64,000 nucleotides of DNA from Kytococcus aerolatus (GCF_900187395.1 NZ_FYEZ01000001.1:1116001-1180000), one strand, 5' to 3'; positions 39,066 through 47,437 are shown, counted from the first letter of the stretch. Notes: a model not told the origin generated them from the letters alone. Made by a program: numbers and translations.

Positions 39066-40832
39066 ATGTCGCGCACCCCGAAGCGCCTCGGCGCCGCCGT
39101 GGCCGCCATCGCCCTGGCCGGCTCGCTGTCCGCCGCCCAGCCCACCGTCGCCGCCGGTGACGCCTCCCCGTCCACCACGTCCGAGGAGACCCGCCGCCAC
39201 CTCGTGCTCGGCACGGAGGGCGCCAACACGGAGTCGGTCACCGCCGCCGTGGAGGCCGCCGGCGGTGAGGTCGCCGAGGTGAACGAGGCCATCGGCCTGT
39301 ACACCGTGAACGGCCCGGCCGACCTGGCCCAGCGCCTCGAGGCCGCCCCGTCCGTCTACGGCACCATCGCCGACCGCGTCATCGGCTACACCCCCGGCGC
39401 GGACCTCCAGGAGCGCATGGACGCCGCCGACGAGGTGGAGCGCGCCCAGGCCGAGCGCCCGGCCCACCCCGCGACCGACCGCTCGACGATCGGCCCGGAC
39501 CAGAAGGGCAAGAAGGGCGGCCAGGGCCGCGACAAGAACCACCCCGGCCCGCTGCCCGCCGACGACCCGCTGAGCGACCGCCAGTGGAACCTCGACATGA
39601 TCGACGCCCCCGAGGCCCACCGCACGACCACCGGCGAGGGGGTGCGCGTCGGCGTGCTCGACACCGGCATCGACGGGAACCACCCCGACATCCGCGACAA
39701 CTTCAACGCCGAGCTCTCCCGCAACTTCACCACCGACGTCCCCGAGCTCGACGGCCCCTGCGAGGAGGCCGACTGCAAGGACGCCGCGGACGTCGACGAG
39801 GGCGGTCACGGCACGCACGTGGCCAGCACCATCGCCTCCCCGCGCAACGGTCTGGGCATGGTCGGCGTCGCCCCCGACGCCGAGCTGGTCAACCTGCGCA
39901 CCGGGCAGGACAGCGGCTACTTCTTCCTGGCCGCCACCCTGGACGCCCTGACCTACGCCCCCGAGGCCGGCGTCGACGTGGTGAACATGAGCTACTACAT
40001 CGACCCGTGGGCCTTCAACTGCCCCTCCAACCCGGCGGACAGCCCCGAGGAGCAGGCCGAGCAGCGCTTCACCATCGAGGCCACCAACCGCGCCCTGAAC
40101 CACGCCCACGACCACGGCGTCACGCTGGTCGGCTCGCTGGGCAACTCCGCCCTCGACCTGGGCGACCCCGGCATCGACAGCTCCAGCCCCGGCCTGCCCG
40201 AGGGCAGCGAGCGGGACCGCCTCATCGACAGCTCCTGCCTCGACCTGCCGGTCCAGGGCGACGGGGTCATCGGCGTCTCCGCGGTCGGCCCGTCCGGCCT
40301 GAAGTCGTACTACTCGAACTACGGCGTCAGCGAGATCAGCGTCGCCGCCCCCGGCGGCGCCTACCGCGACTTCGAGGGCGACGAGATGAGCCAGGGCCCG
40401 GAGAACCTCGTCCTGGCCGCCGCCCCGAAGGGGGTCCTGGAGGAGGCCGGCGACCTCGACGAGAACGGGATGCCGACCAACGACTTCGTCGTCCGCGAGG
40501 AGACCCCGGACGGTGAGGTCGCCTACTACCAGTACATGCAGGGCACCTCGATGGCCTCCCCCCACGCCGCGGGTGTGGCCGCCCTGATCATCGACGCCAA
40601 GGGGCAGCCGGACAACACGCTCGGCGGCAAGCGCATGCAGCCGGACCGCGTCCAGTCGCTCCTCGAGCGCTCCGCGCACGAGCGGGCCTGCGACGCCCCG
40701 GTGTTCGCCTACCCCGGCCTGCCCGACGCGTACACCGCCACCTGCGAGGGTGACGAGCAGTTCAACGGCTTCTACGGCCACGGCATCATCAACGCCCAGA
40801 GCGCGGTGAGCAAGACCCCGCACAAGCGCTGA
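39066..40832 (+). CDS. Secreted S8 (subtilisin-like) serine protease
   Basis: A 588-residue subtilase. It has a signal peptide (1-~30), then a propeptide-like domain (about 35-130) and a Lys/Gly-rich linker. The catalytic domain has Asp199 in VLDTGIDGNHPD, His248 in GGHGTHVAS and Ser495 in GTSMASPHAAG, so all three triad residues are intact. The oxyanion Asn lies in VGSLGNSAL. Cys pairs (CEEADC, CLDLP, CDAPV and TCEGD) suggest disulphides. It is secreted and degrades extracellular protein; Kytococcus-type skin bacteria are known for keratin-degrading serine proteases, a plausible parallel. ATG 39066 follows GAGAAGGGATCCCCTC. A hairpin ends the unit. Confidence 0.93.
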   Translation: MSRTPKRLGAAVAAIALAGSLSAAQPTVAAGDASPSTTSEETRRHLVLGTEGANTESVTAAVEAAGGEVAEVNEAIGLYTVNGPADLAQRLEAAPSVYGTIADRVIGYTPGADLQERMDAADEVERAQAERPAHPATDRSTIGPDQKGKKGGQGRDKNHPGPLPADDPLSDRQWNLDMIDAPEAHRTTTGEGVRVGVLDTGIDGNHPDIRDNFNAELSRNFTTDVPELDGPCEEADCKDAADVDEGGHGTHVASTIASPRNGLGMVGVAPDAELVNLRTGQDSGYFFLAATLDALTYAPEAGVDVVNMSYYIDPWAFNCPSNPADSPEEQAEQRFTIEATNRALNHAHDHGVTLVGSLGNSALDLGDPGIDSSSPGLPEGSERDRLIDSSCLDLPVQGDGVIGVSAVGPSGLKSYYSNYGVSEISVAAPGGAYRDFEGDEMSQGPENLVLAAAPKGVLEEAGDLDENGMPTNDFVVREETPDGEVAYYQYMQGTSMASPHAAGVAALIIDAKGQPDNTLGGKRMQPDRVQSLLERSAHERACDAPVFAYPGLPDAYTATCEGDEQFNGFYGHGIINAQSAVSKTPHKR

Positions 40833-40867
40833 GCGAGGAGCGCGGCGGATCCTGCCGCAGCACCCCC

Positions 40868-40904
40868 GGGAGCGGCCAGCGGCGATCACGCCCTGGCCGC
40901 TCCC
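40868..40904 (+). terminator. Hairpin terminator after the S8 protease gene
   Basis: GGGAGCGGCCAG (40868-40879) pairs perfectly with 40893-40904 across a 13-nt loop, 36 nt past the protease stop. Confidence 0.7.
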
Positions 40905-40965
40905 GGCCGCCCGGGGGCCGCTCGGCACGGCAGCAGGACCCCGCCCATGGGCCACACCCCCCTCG

Positions 40966-41019
40966 ATTGAGAATCGTTCCCAATAGTGGGTAGGGTCCGG
41001 CTCATGCGAATGATTCTCA
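40966..41019 (+). promoter_or_regulatory. Leaderless promoter overlapped by two Fur/Zur-like boxes
   Basis: Box 1 (40966-40984) is ATTGAGAA-TCG-TTCCCAAT, with arms matching at 7 of 8 positions. Box 2 (41005-41019) is TGCGAAT-G-ATTCTCA, a 7-1-7 repeat with 6 of 7 pairs, close to the actinobacterial Zur consensus TGAAAATNATTTTCA. A -35 TTGAGA at 40967-40972 and a -10 TAGGGT at 40991-40996 are 18 nt apart, and the -10 ends 7 nt before ATG 41004, so the message would be leaderless and the boxes would block the promoter and the start. Confidence 0.7.
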
Positions 41020-41198
41020 CCCCTAGTCGATCGCCCCGCGCCGCTGCCGGACTCTCCCTGCTGGGCGCGATGACCCTCTCCGCCTGCGGGGCGGCGTCCC
41101 CCGCGGGCTCCGGCCCCGCCGAGCCCAGCCCCTCCGCCGAATCGCCCTCCGGGGACCGCGAGGAGCACGACCACGAGGGGTCCGGCCACGGCCACTGA
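41004..41198 (+). CDS. Small His-rich lipoprotein, putative zinc-related
   Basis: A 64-residue lipoprotein. Residues 1-~28 are a signal with the lipobox LSAC (lipidated Cys at about 28), followed by a Pro/Ser/Glu linker and a tail EEHDHEGSGHGH, with four His and several acidic residues that could bind Zn or another divalent metal. With Fur/Zur-like boxes over the promoter and start, it is likely derepressed in metal limitation. It may act as a metal collector at the cell surface, but no transporter genes are adjacent in the window. Alternative ATG at 41010. It is convergent with the kinase-like gene 3 nt away. Confidence 0.65.
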   Translation: MRMILTPSRSPRAAAGLSLLGAMTLSACGAASPAGSGPAEPSPSAESPSGDREEHDHEGSGHGH

Positions 41199-41201
41199 GG
41201 G

Positions 41202-42041
41202 TCACGCGACCCGCCGCAGCGCCTCCAGGGTCTGGGCACCGTAGCCACCCCCGAAGAGCAGGGCGTGCACCAGGAGCGGGACGAGCTGGAAGGTACCCAC
41301 CCGGTCGCGCCACCCCCCGGCCAGCGGGAAGGTCTCGTCGTAGGCGGCGAGCTCGGCCGGCGTGAAGCCGCCGAAGAGCTGCATCATCGCGAGGTCCTCC
41401 TCCCGGTGGCCGTGGTGCGCGGAGGGGTCGATGAGCCAGGAGCGCCCGGCGGCGTCGACCATCCGGTTGCCGGCCCAGAGGTCCCCATGGACGAGGGTGG
41501 GCGGCTCGGCCGGGCCCAGGTGGTCGGCGTCTAGCCGGTCGGCCAGCCGCGCGGCAGCTGGGTCGAGGACGCCAGCATCCACGGCGCGGCGCACCAGCGG
41601 CAGCACCCGGTCGCCCAGGAGGGAGTCCGCCAGGGTGCTGCGTGGTGTGAGGTCGATCGGGCAGGCGCCGAGCCACCCGGCGGGGTGTCCGTCGAGCGCG
41701 CCGTAGGAGCCCGCCGGGTTCGTCGTGCGGTGCAGCGCGGCCAGCTCCCGGCCGAACGCACCCGGGTCGCGCCCATCCCCGCCCGCGCGGCCCGCGGCGT
41801 CGGAGGGGGTCGCGCAGGCCGCCGCCCCCGCGGCCTCCTCGTCACCCACCACGGTCGTCACGAGCTCGGTCCCGCGAACGGCCAGCACCTGTGGGACGCG
41901 GGCACCTGCCGCGGCCAACGCCCGCAGCCCGACCGCCTCGAACTCCAGCAGCCGGGGCGGCGGGTCCGGGTGGTCCTTGACGAACACCCGCCGCCCGCCA
42001 CGCTCCTCGATGCCGGTGGTGCCGGTGTCCGGTGCGCTCAC
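41202..42041 (-). CDS. Fructosamine-3-kinase-like phosphotransferase
   Basis: A 279-residue protein kinase-like enzyme: RRVFVKDHPDPPPRLLEFEAVGLRALAAAGARVPQVLAV (ATP-loop lysine VFVK), ELAALHR, the catalytic LVHGDLWAGNRMVDAAG (HGDLW.N, typical of fructosamine kinases) and WLIDPSAHHGHREEDLAMMQLFGGF (DPxxxxGHRExDLAMxxLFGG). These enzymes phosphorylate glycated proteins or small ketoamines to deglycate them. GTG 42041 was selected because GGGAGG lies 7 nt upstream; an alternative GTG at 42047 has the ribosome site too close. It is directly downstream of the tyrosine phosphatase on the same strand (22-nt gap). Confidence 0.85.
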   Translation of the reverse strand: MSAPDTGTTGIEERGGRRVFVKDHPDPPPRLLEFEAVGLRALAAAGARVPQVLAVRGTELVTTVVGDEEAAGAAACATPSDAAGRAGGDGRDPGAFGRELAALHRTTNPAGSYGALDGHPAGWLGACPIDLTPRSTLADSLLGDRVLPLVRRAVDAGVLDPAAARLADRLDADHLGPAEPPTLVHGDLWAGNRMVDAAGRSWLIDPSAHHGHREEDLAMMQLFGGFTPAELAAYDETFPLAGGWRDRVGTFQLVPLLVHALLFGGGYGAQTLEALRRVA

Positions 42042-42063
42042 GGTCACGCCTCCCGTCGGGCGG

Positions 42064-42567
42064 TCAGTCGGCGTGGGCGTCGAGGACCTCGTCCACCCGG
42101 TCGGAGCGGATCGCCTCGACCACCCCGCGAACGGCGGGCTCGATCTGGTCGTACATGGCGGTGAAGGCCGGGGCGTCCTGGCCGTAGGGGTCCGGGACGG
42201 CCTCCGGGGAGCCGGGCACGGCACCGGGGGCGAAGGCCCCGAGCATGACCACCTTGCGGGCGTCCCGGGGCGTCTCCGCCAGCGCCCGGGCGTCGCGGAG
42301 ATTGGACTCGTCCATGACCAGCACCAGGTCGGCGGCCGTGAGGTGCTCCGGGCGGAGCTGCCGCCCGACGGTCTCGAAGCGGTAGCCGCGACGCTCCCCC
42401 TCGGCGCTGCTCAGGTGGTACGGCGGGTCACCGACGTGCCAGCCACCGGTGCCGGCCGAGGTGACCTCGACCCCCTCCAGGCCGGCGGCCTCCAGCTCGT
42501 GGAGCAGCACCGCCTCGGCGGCGGGCGAGCGACAGATGTTCCCCAGGCAGACGACCTCGATGCGCAT
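42064..42567 (-). CDS. Low-molecular-weight protein-tyrosine phosphatase
   Basis: A 167-residue LMW-PTP with the P-loop CLGNICRS (Cys7, Arg13) at the N-terminus and the general-acid DPYG at about 125-128. The conserved SAGTGGWHVG and DLVLVMDESN blocks are also present. It dephosphorylates tyrosine-phosphorylated proteins, often capsule or signalling kinases (family knowledge). The ATG at 42567 follows CATGGGGGCAT-type context without a strong site. It is the first gene of a two-gene unit with the fructosamine-kinase-like gene. Confidence 0.9.
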   Translation of the reverse strand: MRIEVVCLGNICRSPAAEAVLLHELEAAGLEGVEVTSAGTGGWHVGDPPYHLSSAEGERRGYRFETVGRQLRPEHLTAADLVLVMDESNLRDARALAETPRDARKVVMLGAFAPGAVPGSPEAVPDPYGQDAPAFTAMYDQIEPAVRGVVEAIRSDRVDEVLDAHAD

Positions 42568-42692
42568 GCCCCCATCGTGCCGGACGCGGTGCTTCCGAGG
42601 GGGCGGTGGGCGTCCGGGAGCCGGGACGGGCAGCCTCTGGCCCGGAGGCCCGCGATGTGGTGAAGTAGCTGGTCACCCGCCCAGGAGGACCC

Positions 42693-43730
42693 ATGAGCAA
42701 CCCCGATCCCCACCCCACCGACACCGTGTGCCTCGGCGACCCCGCCGTGGACGGGCTGCTCTCCCCGCGCGAGGTGCCGCTGGGCGGACCCCGGGCGATG
42801 ACCGTGCGCCGCACCCTGCCGCACCGGGAGATCTCCCTCATCGGGGCCTGGTGCTTCTGTGACCACTACGGCCCCGACGACGTGGCCGAGACCGGCGGCA
42901 TGCACGTGGCACGGCACCCCCACACCGGGCTGGCGACCGTGTCCTGGCTGTTCTCCGGGGGCGTCGACCACCTCGACTCGACCGGCGGCCGGGCCCGCAT
43001 CGAGCCGGGCGACCTGGCCCTCATGGCCGCCGGGCGCGGCATCACGCACCAGGAGATCTCCACCCCCGAGACGGAGGTGCTCCACGGGGTGCAGCTCTGG
43101 TACGCCCTGCCCGACGCGACGCGCCACGGCGACCCCGGCCTGCAGGAGTACACGGCGCCGCCGGTGGAGCTGGAGGGCGGGGAGGCTCGGGTGTTCATCG
43201 GCTCCCTGCTGGGCTCGACCTCACCGGTGGAGACCTGGACCGAGGGGCTCGTGGGGGCCGAGATCCGGCTCGGGGCCGGGGCGGAGGTGACGGTGCCCGT
43301 GGACCCGGCCTTCGAGCACGGGCTGCTGATGGACTCCGGGGAGCTCGCGGTGCGGGCGGCGGGCGCGTCCGAGGGCGGGGCCGACGAGCACGTGGTGCCG
43401 GACGGGCACCTGCTGCACCTGGCCGTGGGGCGCGAGGAGCTCGTGCTGCGGGCCGGCCCGGAGGGGGCCCGGCTGGTCCTTATCGGCGGCGTGCCGCTGG
43501 GCGAGGAGATCGTCATGTTCTGGAACTTCGTGGGGCGGAGCCACGAGGAGGTGGCGAGTTTCCGGGCGCGCTACCAGCGGGAGCTGGGCTTCGAGCCCGG
43601 GGAGCCCACGGACACGCCGGTCCCCCTGGTGGCCGACGAGGTGGACCTCTTCGGGCCGTGGCCCGAGGGGCAGCCGGAGCCGCTTCCGGCCCCGAACCTG
43701 CCCAACGCCCGCCTGCGCCCCCGCGGCTGA
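42693..43730 (+). CDS. Pirin-family protein
   Basis: A 345-residue double-cupin protein: the N-terminal cupin holds LIGAWCFCDHYGP, GGMHVARHPHTGLATVSWLFSGGVDHLDSTG, with the metal-ligand His residues HxH...HxxHxxxE (HPHTG and HQEIS), and GDLALMAAGRGITHQEIS. The C-terminal cupin has FEHGLLMDSG and a long acidic tail DEVDLFGPWPEG. Pirins bind Fe and some cleave quercetin or act as regulators; the function in actinobacteria is unclear. ATG 42693 follows AGGAGGACC. The downstream 300-bp region is a repeat array without genes. Confidence 0.87.
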   Translation: MSNPDPHPTDTVCLGDPAVDGLLSPREVPLGGPRAMTVRRTLPHREISLIGAWCFCDHYGPDDVAETGGMHVARHPHTGLATVSWLFSGGVDHLDSTGGRARIEPGDLALMAAGRGITHQEISTPETEVLHGVQLWYALPDATRHGDPGLQEYTAPPVELEGGEARVFIGSLLGSTSPVETWTEGLVGAEIRLGAGAEVTVPVDPAFEHGLLMDSGELAVRAAGASEGGADEHVVPDGHLLHLAVGREELVLRAGPEGARLVLIGGVPLGEEIVMFWNFVGRSHEEVASFRARYQRELGFEPGEPTDTPVPLVADEVDLFGPWPEGQPEPLPAPNLPNARLRPRG

Positions 43731-43740
43731 CAGACCGGCG

Positions 43741-44032
43741 CAACAGCCGAGGTGCGCACCGGCACGCATCTCGCCTGTCCGGCATCGGCCAGATGCGTAC
43801 CGGTGACCCTCTCGACGGTCGACGTGCGCACCGGTGCGCATCCCGTCCACGGCAGACACACCAGATGCGGACCCTTTGCCTTCTGGAGTGGCCGACACCG
43901 CAAAAGCGGACCGGTGCGCATTGGGGGTGTCCGGTAGCGGCCAGATGCGTACCGGTGACCCTCCCGACGGTCGACGTGCGCACCGGTGCGCAGGTGGCGG
44001 AGGGGACGCCCACGGATGCGCACCGGTGCGCC
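43741..44032. repeat. Palindromic repeat array with TGCGCACCGGTGCGCA core units
   Basis: The gap between the convergent pirin and FMN-reductase genes holds at least five units around the 16-bp perfect palindrome TGCGCACCGGTGCGCA: exact at 43825-43840 and 43977-43992, with variants near 43753, 43905 and 44017. AGATGCGTACCGGTGAC-type units appear at about 43791 and 43943. A 65-bp direct repeat (43776-43840 and 43928-43992) differs at three positions. Short reading frames here are by-products of the repeats. No gene is supported. Confidence 0.85.
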
Positions 44033-44034
44033 TC

Positions 44035-44751
44035 TCAGCTGTCGCGCGGGGGCTGCCCCAGGTCGCCGAGGAGCTGCTCGAAGGGGGTGACGACCTCCGG
44101 GTCGAAGGGGTCCCCCGAGCCCAGGGTCCGCCCGCCGCTGGCCGTGCCCTCGCCGGAGCGGCCCACCCCCACCACCGGGCCACCACCCACGAGCCCGGCC
44201 AGCTCCCCCGCCGCCCGAGCGATCCGGCGCTCCAGCGCCTCCGCACCCTCGCCCCCGAAGTCCGCCGTCGCGGCGAACACCCCGGTCGGGGTCGGCAGCA
44301 TCCCCAGGTAGGCCGCCAGCGGCCGCAGCGCGTGGTCCACCACCAGCGAGTGCCGCTCGGTGCCGCCGGTGGCCGCCAGCACCACCGGCGTGCCCCGCAG
44401 CGTGCCGGGCTCGACGAGGTCCAGGAAGCCCTTGAACAACCCCGAGAAGGTGGCCTGGAAGGTCGGCGTCACGAGCACGAGGGCGTCCGCCGCCCGCACC
44501 CGCTCGAGGTCTTCCGCCAGCTCCCCGGCCGGGAACCCCGCCAGCATCGCGTCGGCGATGGCGTGGGCGTGCCCGCGCAGGGTCACGTGGTGGACGTCCA
44601 CGCCCACCACGGAACCGGAACCAGCCGACCCCGCCGCAGAACCGGCCCCACCACCCAGCGCCTCCACCGCGGCAGCGCCGATCCGCTCGGCGAGCAGGGC
44701 CGTGGTCGACGGGTCACCGAGCCCGGCCGAGACCATCACGAGTCGCGTCAT
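44035..44751 (-). CDS. LLM-partnered FMN reductase (CE1759-like)
   Basis: A 238-residue flavodoxin-like NADPH-dependent FMN reductase: MVSAGLGDPSTTALLAERI at the N-terminus, DALVLVTPTFQATFSGLFKGFLDLVEPGTLRGTPVVLAATGGTERHSLVVDHALRPL, the FMN/NADPH-binding blocks. The Gly/Ser-rich insert after EALGG (44590-44660) is longer than usual. It belongs with the luciferase-like monooxygenase whose stop it touches (TGATG), which it supplies with reduced FMN. ATG 44751 is preferred over a GTG 3 nt upstream. The C-terminus of ~30 residues is Pro/Gly-rich and divergent. Confidence 0.8.
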   Translation of the reverse strand: MTRLVMVSAGLGDPSTTALLAERIGAAAVEALGGGAGSAAGSAGSGSVVGVDVHHVTLRGHAHAIADAMLAGFPAGELAEDLERVRAADALVLVTPTFQATFSGLFKGFLDLVEPGTLRGTPVVLAATGGTERHSLVVDHALRPLAAYLGMLPTPTGVFAATADFGGEGAEALERRIARAAGELAGLVGGGPVVGVGRSGEGTASGGRTLGSGDPFDPEVVTPFEQLLGDLGQPPRDS

Positions 44752-45923
44752 CACACACCTCCGAGCTGGTTGTCGTCCTCCGCCCGGCGGCCGGTCCAGC
44801 GGTCAGCCTCCGGCTCGCCGAAGCGCGGCGCGCCGGGCCCGCCGGCGGCCTCCACCCGCGCGGCGTGGGTGGGGGCGTCCGGCACCCCGGAGGCACGCAC
44901 GGCGTCGAACTCCTTGCGCAGCACCGGCACCACCTCGGTGCCGAGGATCTCGACCTGCTCCAGCACCTTCTCCAGCGGTAGGCCGGCGTGGTCGATGAGG
45001 AAGAGCTGACGCTGGTAGTCGCCCACGTAGTCGCGGAAGCCCAGCGTGCGCTCGATGACCTCCTCGACGGTGCCGACGGTCAACGGGGTCTGGGCCGTGA
45101 ACTCCTTCAGGGAGGGGCCGCCGCCGTAGACCGGGGCCCGGTCGAAGTAGGGCCGGAACTCGGCCATGGCCTGCTCCTTGGTGGGCGCGATGTAGACCTG
45201 CCCGCCGAGACCGACGATGGCCTCCTCGGCCCGCCCGTGGCCGTAGTGCTCGAAGCGCTGGCGGTAGAGCTCCACCATGCGCTGCGTGTGCTCCGGCGGC
45301 CAGAAGATGTGGTTGTGGAAGAAGCCGTCGCCGTAGTAGGCGGCCTGCTCGGCGATCTGCGGGCTGCGGATGGACCCGTGCCAGACGAAGGGCGCCACCC
45401 CGTCGAGCGGGCGGGGCGTGGCGGTGAATCCCTGCAGCGGGGTGCGGTGCTTGCCGCGGAAGCTCACGACCTCCTCGCGCCACAGCCGGTGGAGCAGCGA
45501 GTAGTTCTCGATGGCCAGCTCGATGCCGTCGCGGATGTCCTGCCCGAACCACGGGTAGACCGGCCCGGTGTTCCCGCGGCCCATCACGAGGTCGAGGCGG
45601 CCCTCGGCGAGGTGCTGGGCGTAGGCGTAGTCCTCGGCGAGGCGGACCGGGTCGTTCGTGGTGATCAGGGTGGTGGCGGTCGAGAGGATGATCCGCTCGG
45701 TGCGGGCCGCCAGGTGGGCGAGCAGCACGGCCGGGTTGGCCGGGGCGGCGAAGGGCGGGTTGTGGTGCTCGCCGGTCGCGAAGACGTCGAGGCCCACCTC
45801 CTCGGCCTTCTCGGCGAGCGCGATGGTGTTGCGGATCTTCTCGTGCTCGGTCGGCGTGCGGCCGGTGTGCGGGTCGGTCGTCAGGTCTCCGATGCTGAAG
45901 ATGCCGAACTGCATGCTGCTCAT
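44751..45923 (-). CDS. Luciferase-like FMN-dependent monooxygenase (CE1758-like)
   Basis: A 390-residue bacterial-luciferase-fold enzyme: MQFGIFSIGDLTTDPHTGRTPTEHEKIRNTI, TGEHHNPPF, ARTERIILSTATTLITTNDPVRLAEDYA, RLDLVMGRGNTGPVYPWFG, then YYGDGFFHNHIFWPPEHTQRMVELYRQRFE and a C-terminal tail with an Arg/Pro-rich extension. It oxygenates a substrate with FMNH2 and O2; the substrate is unknown. It is the first gene of a two-gene unit whose partner is the FMN reductase. GGAGG sits 4 nt before ATG 45923. A TGACATGTCA palindrome (45942-45951) lies 19 nt upstream. Confidence 0.83.
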   Translation of the reverse strand: MSSMQFGIFSIGDLTTDPHTGRTPTEHEKIRNTIALAEKAEEVGLDVFATGEHHNPPFAAPANPAVLLAHLAARTERIILSTATTLITTNDPVRLAEDYAYAQHLAEGRLDLVMGRGNTGPVYPWFGQDIRDGIELAIENYSLLHRLWREEVVSFRGKHRTPLQGFTATPRPLDGVAPFVWHGSIRSPQIAEQAAYYGDGFFHNHIFWPPEHTQRMVELYRQRFEHYGHGRAEEAIVGLGGQVYIAPTKEQAMAEFRPYFDRAPVYGGGPSLKEFTAQTPLTVGTVEEVIERTLGFRDYVGDYQRQLFLIDHAGLPLEKVLEQVEILGTEVVPVLRKEFDAVRASGVPDAPTHAARVEAAGGPGAPRFGEPEADRWTGRRAEDDNQLGGV

Positions 45924-46125
45924 GATGCCTCCTGGTATTTCGTGACATGTCAACAATAGCGGTGACCGAGTTGTTCCGACAGTCCGACTGGCTGCCCCGC
46001 CGACACCCACCGCACAGGACATCCGCCCGCGCGGATACCCGACCCGCCCCCCCACTTTCAACCCTTGACAGGCCCCGGGAGTGGGGTTTCCATGAGCCGG
46101 ACCATCCACCCCTCAGGAGGTCCCC

Positions 46126-47346
46126 ATGCACCACCGCCTGACCGGCTCCGCCCTCGCCCTGACTCTGGCCGCCAGCCTCACCGCACCGGCTCTGGCCGGC
46201 CCCCAGCAGCCCGCCCCCTCCGCCTCCACCCCGAAGTCGGCGGCCACCGCGGGCCAGAGCTGCAACGACAACACCGGTGACACCGGGACGAACGCCTGGA
46301 TCAGCCACGCCGAGCTCGAGCGCGAGCTGCAGAAGCTCGAGCGGAACTCGAAGGGCACCCTCTCGGTGGAGACCATCGGGCAGTCCAACCAGGGGCGCGA
46401 CGTGTGGGCCGCCCGAGTCGGCCACGGCGACAAGGTCGTGATGATCGAGAGCGAGATCCACGGCAACGAGAAGACCGGCACCCTCGCCATCCTCAACCTG
46501 CTCCGGACGATGAGCGGGAACACCCCCGAGGCGAAGGCGCTCCGCGAGCAGATCACCGTCGTGGCCGTGCCGCAGCTCAACCCCGACGCCAGCGAGCTCG
46601 ACCGCCGCGCCAACGACCGCACCTGGGACGAGGTCCTCGCGGACTTCCCCCAGCTAGCCGACGCCCCGGCCCCGTGGAACTACTACACCCAGCCCCGCCA
46701 GGGTGACGACTACGCCGCCCGCCCCGGGTTCGACGTCAACCGCGACTTCCACCCCGACCTCGACTACGTGCCCTCGCCGGGGGACTTCCCCGGCACCTCG
46801 GACGACCCGGGCTGGTACATCCACCCCGAGAGCCAGAACATCCGCGACCTCTACCGGGAGCTCCAGGCCGAGTTCGGGACGGTCGACACCTTCGTCGACC
46901 TCCACCACCAGGGCCCCTGCTACCTCGTCGGTGACACCGGCGAGGAGGTGACGCTCTCGCTCTCGGGCAAGTTCGTCGACATCGAGAACCACGCCCAGCA
47001 CGACAAGGGCTACGACCTCGACTACTCCAAGCAGCTCACCCTGAGCGCCTACGACGCCCTGCAGAGCCGCGGGAACTCGCCCTTCGGCAAGATCTCCCTC
47101 TACGACCAGGAGGTCGACCTGCCGGGCACCGCGCTGGGCTCCTTCGCACTGAACGGCTCGGGCACCGTGCTCTTCGAGGTCCGCGGCCAGACGCAGTCGT
47201 GGGGTGCCAAGAAGAAGGGCCAGCTGGTCAAGGCCGTGGAGACCGGGCTGCTCGGCATCGTCCGGGACGTCGCCCACGGCACGGCGGAGCAGCAGGATCC
47301 CGCCCGCTACGACGACATCCCGCTCACCACCTACCCGGAGTACTGA
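46126..47346 (+). CDS. Secreted M14 (zinc) carboxypeptidase
   Basis: A 406-residue secreted metallopeptidase with a signal peptide (1-25). The M14 catalytic domain has the zinc ligands HGNE (His112, Glu115) and a third His in FVDLHHQGP (His260 or 261), with the catalytic Glu351 in VLFEVRGQ. Also visible are GQSNQGRDVWAARVGHGDKV and PQLNPDASELDRRAND. It trims C-terminal residues of extracellular peptides, working naturally with the S8 protease. ATG 46126 follows AGGAGGTCCCC. The unit ends at a 16-bp hairpin (47366-47397). Confidence 0.9.
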   Translation: MHHRLTGSALALTLAASLTAPALAGPQQPAPSASTPKSAATAGQSCNDNTGDTGTNAWISHAELERELQKLERNSKGTLSVETIGQSNQGRDVWAARVGHGDKVVMIESEIHGNEKTGTLAILNLLRTMSGNTPEAKALREQITVVAVPQLNPDASELDRRANDRTWDEVLADFPQLADAPAPWNYYTQPRQGDDYAARPGFDVNRDFHPDLDYVPSPGDFPGTSDDPGWYIHPESQNIRDLYRELQAEFGTVDTFVDLHHQGPCYLVGDTGEEVTLSLSGKFVDIENHAQHDKGYDLDYSKQLTLSAYDALQSRGNSPFGKISLYDQEVDLPGTALGSFALNGSGTVLFEVRGQTQSWGAKKKGQLVKAVETGLLGIVRDVAHGTAEQQDPARYDDIPLTTYPEY

Positions 47347-47365
47347 GCGACAGATCGTCGACCGG

Positions 47366-47397
47366 CGACGCCGCCCGCCCCGGGGCGGGCGGCGTCG
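47366..47397 (+). terminator. Hairpin terminator after the M14 carboxypeptidase gene
   Basis: A perfect 16-bp inverted repeat with no loop beyond the centre (47366-47381 with 47382-47397) followed by TCTCGTC lies 19 nt past the stop codon. It could also serve the convergent gene at 47438. Confidence 0.75.
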
Positions 47398-47437
47398 TCT
47401 CGTCAGGGACGGTGGGCGGGAGCACAGCCCCTCCGTG

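Noticed and set aside
39003-41195. Long open frame antisense to the S8 protease
   Set aside because: Same reason: the forward gene has an intact catalytic triad and signal peptide.
43741-44032. CRISPR-like array
   Set aside because: Units are short palindromes with irregular, related spacers and a long direct repeat; there are no uniform repeat-spacer lengths and no cas genes nearby.
45942-45952. TTGACA-like hexamer within TGACATGTCA as a -35 of the luciferase gene
   Set aside because: A -10 at correct spacing would fall on the ribosome-binding site; it is more likely an operator half or chance.
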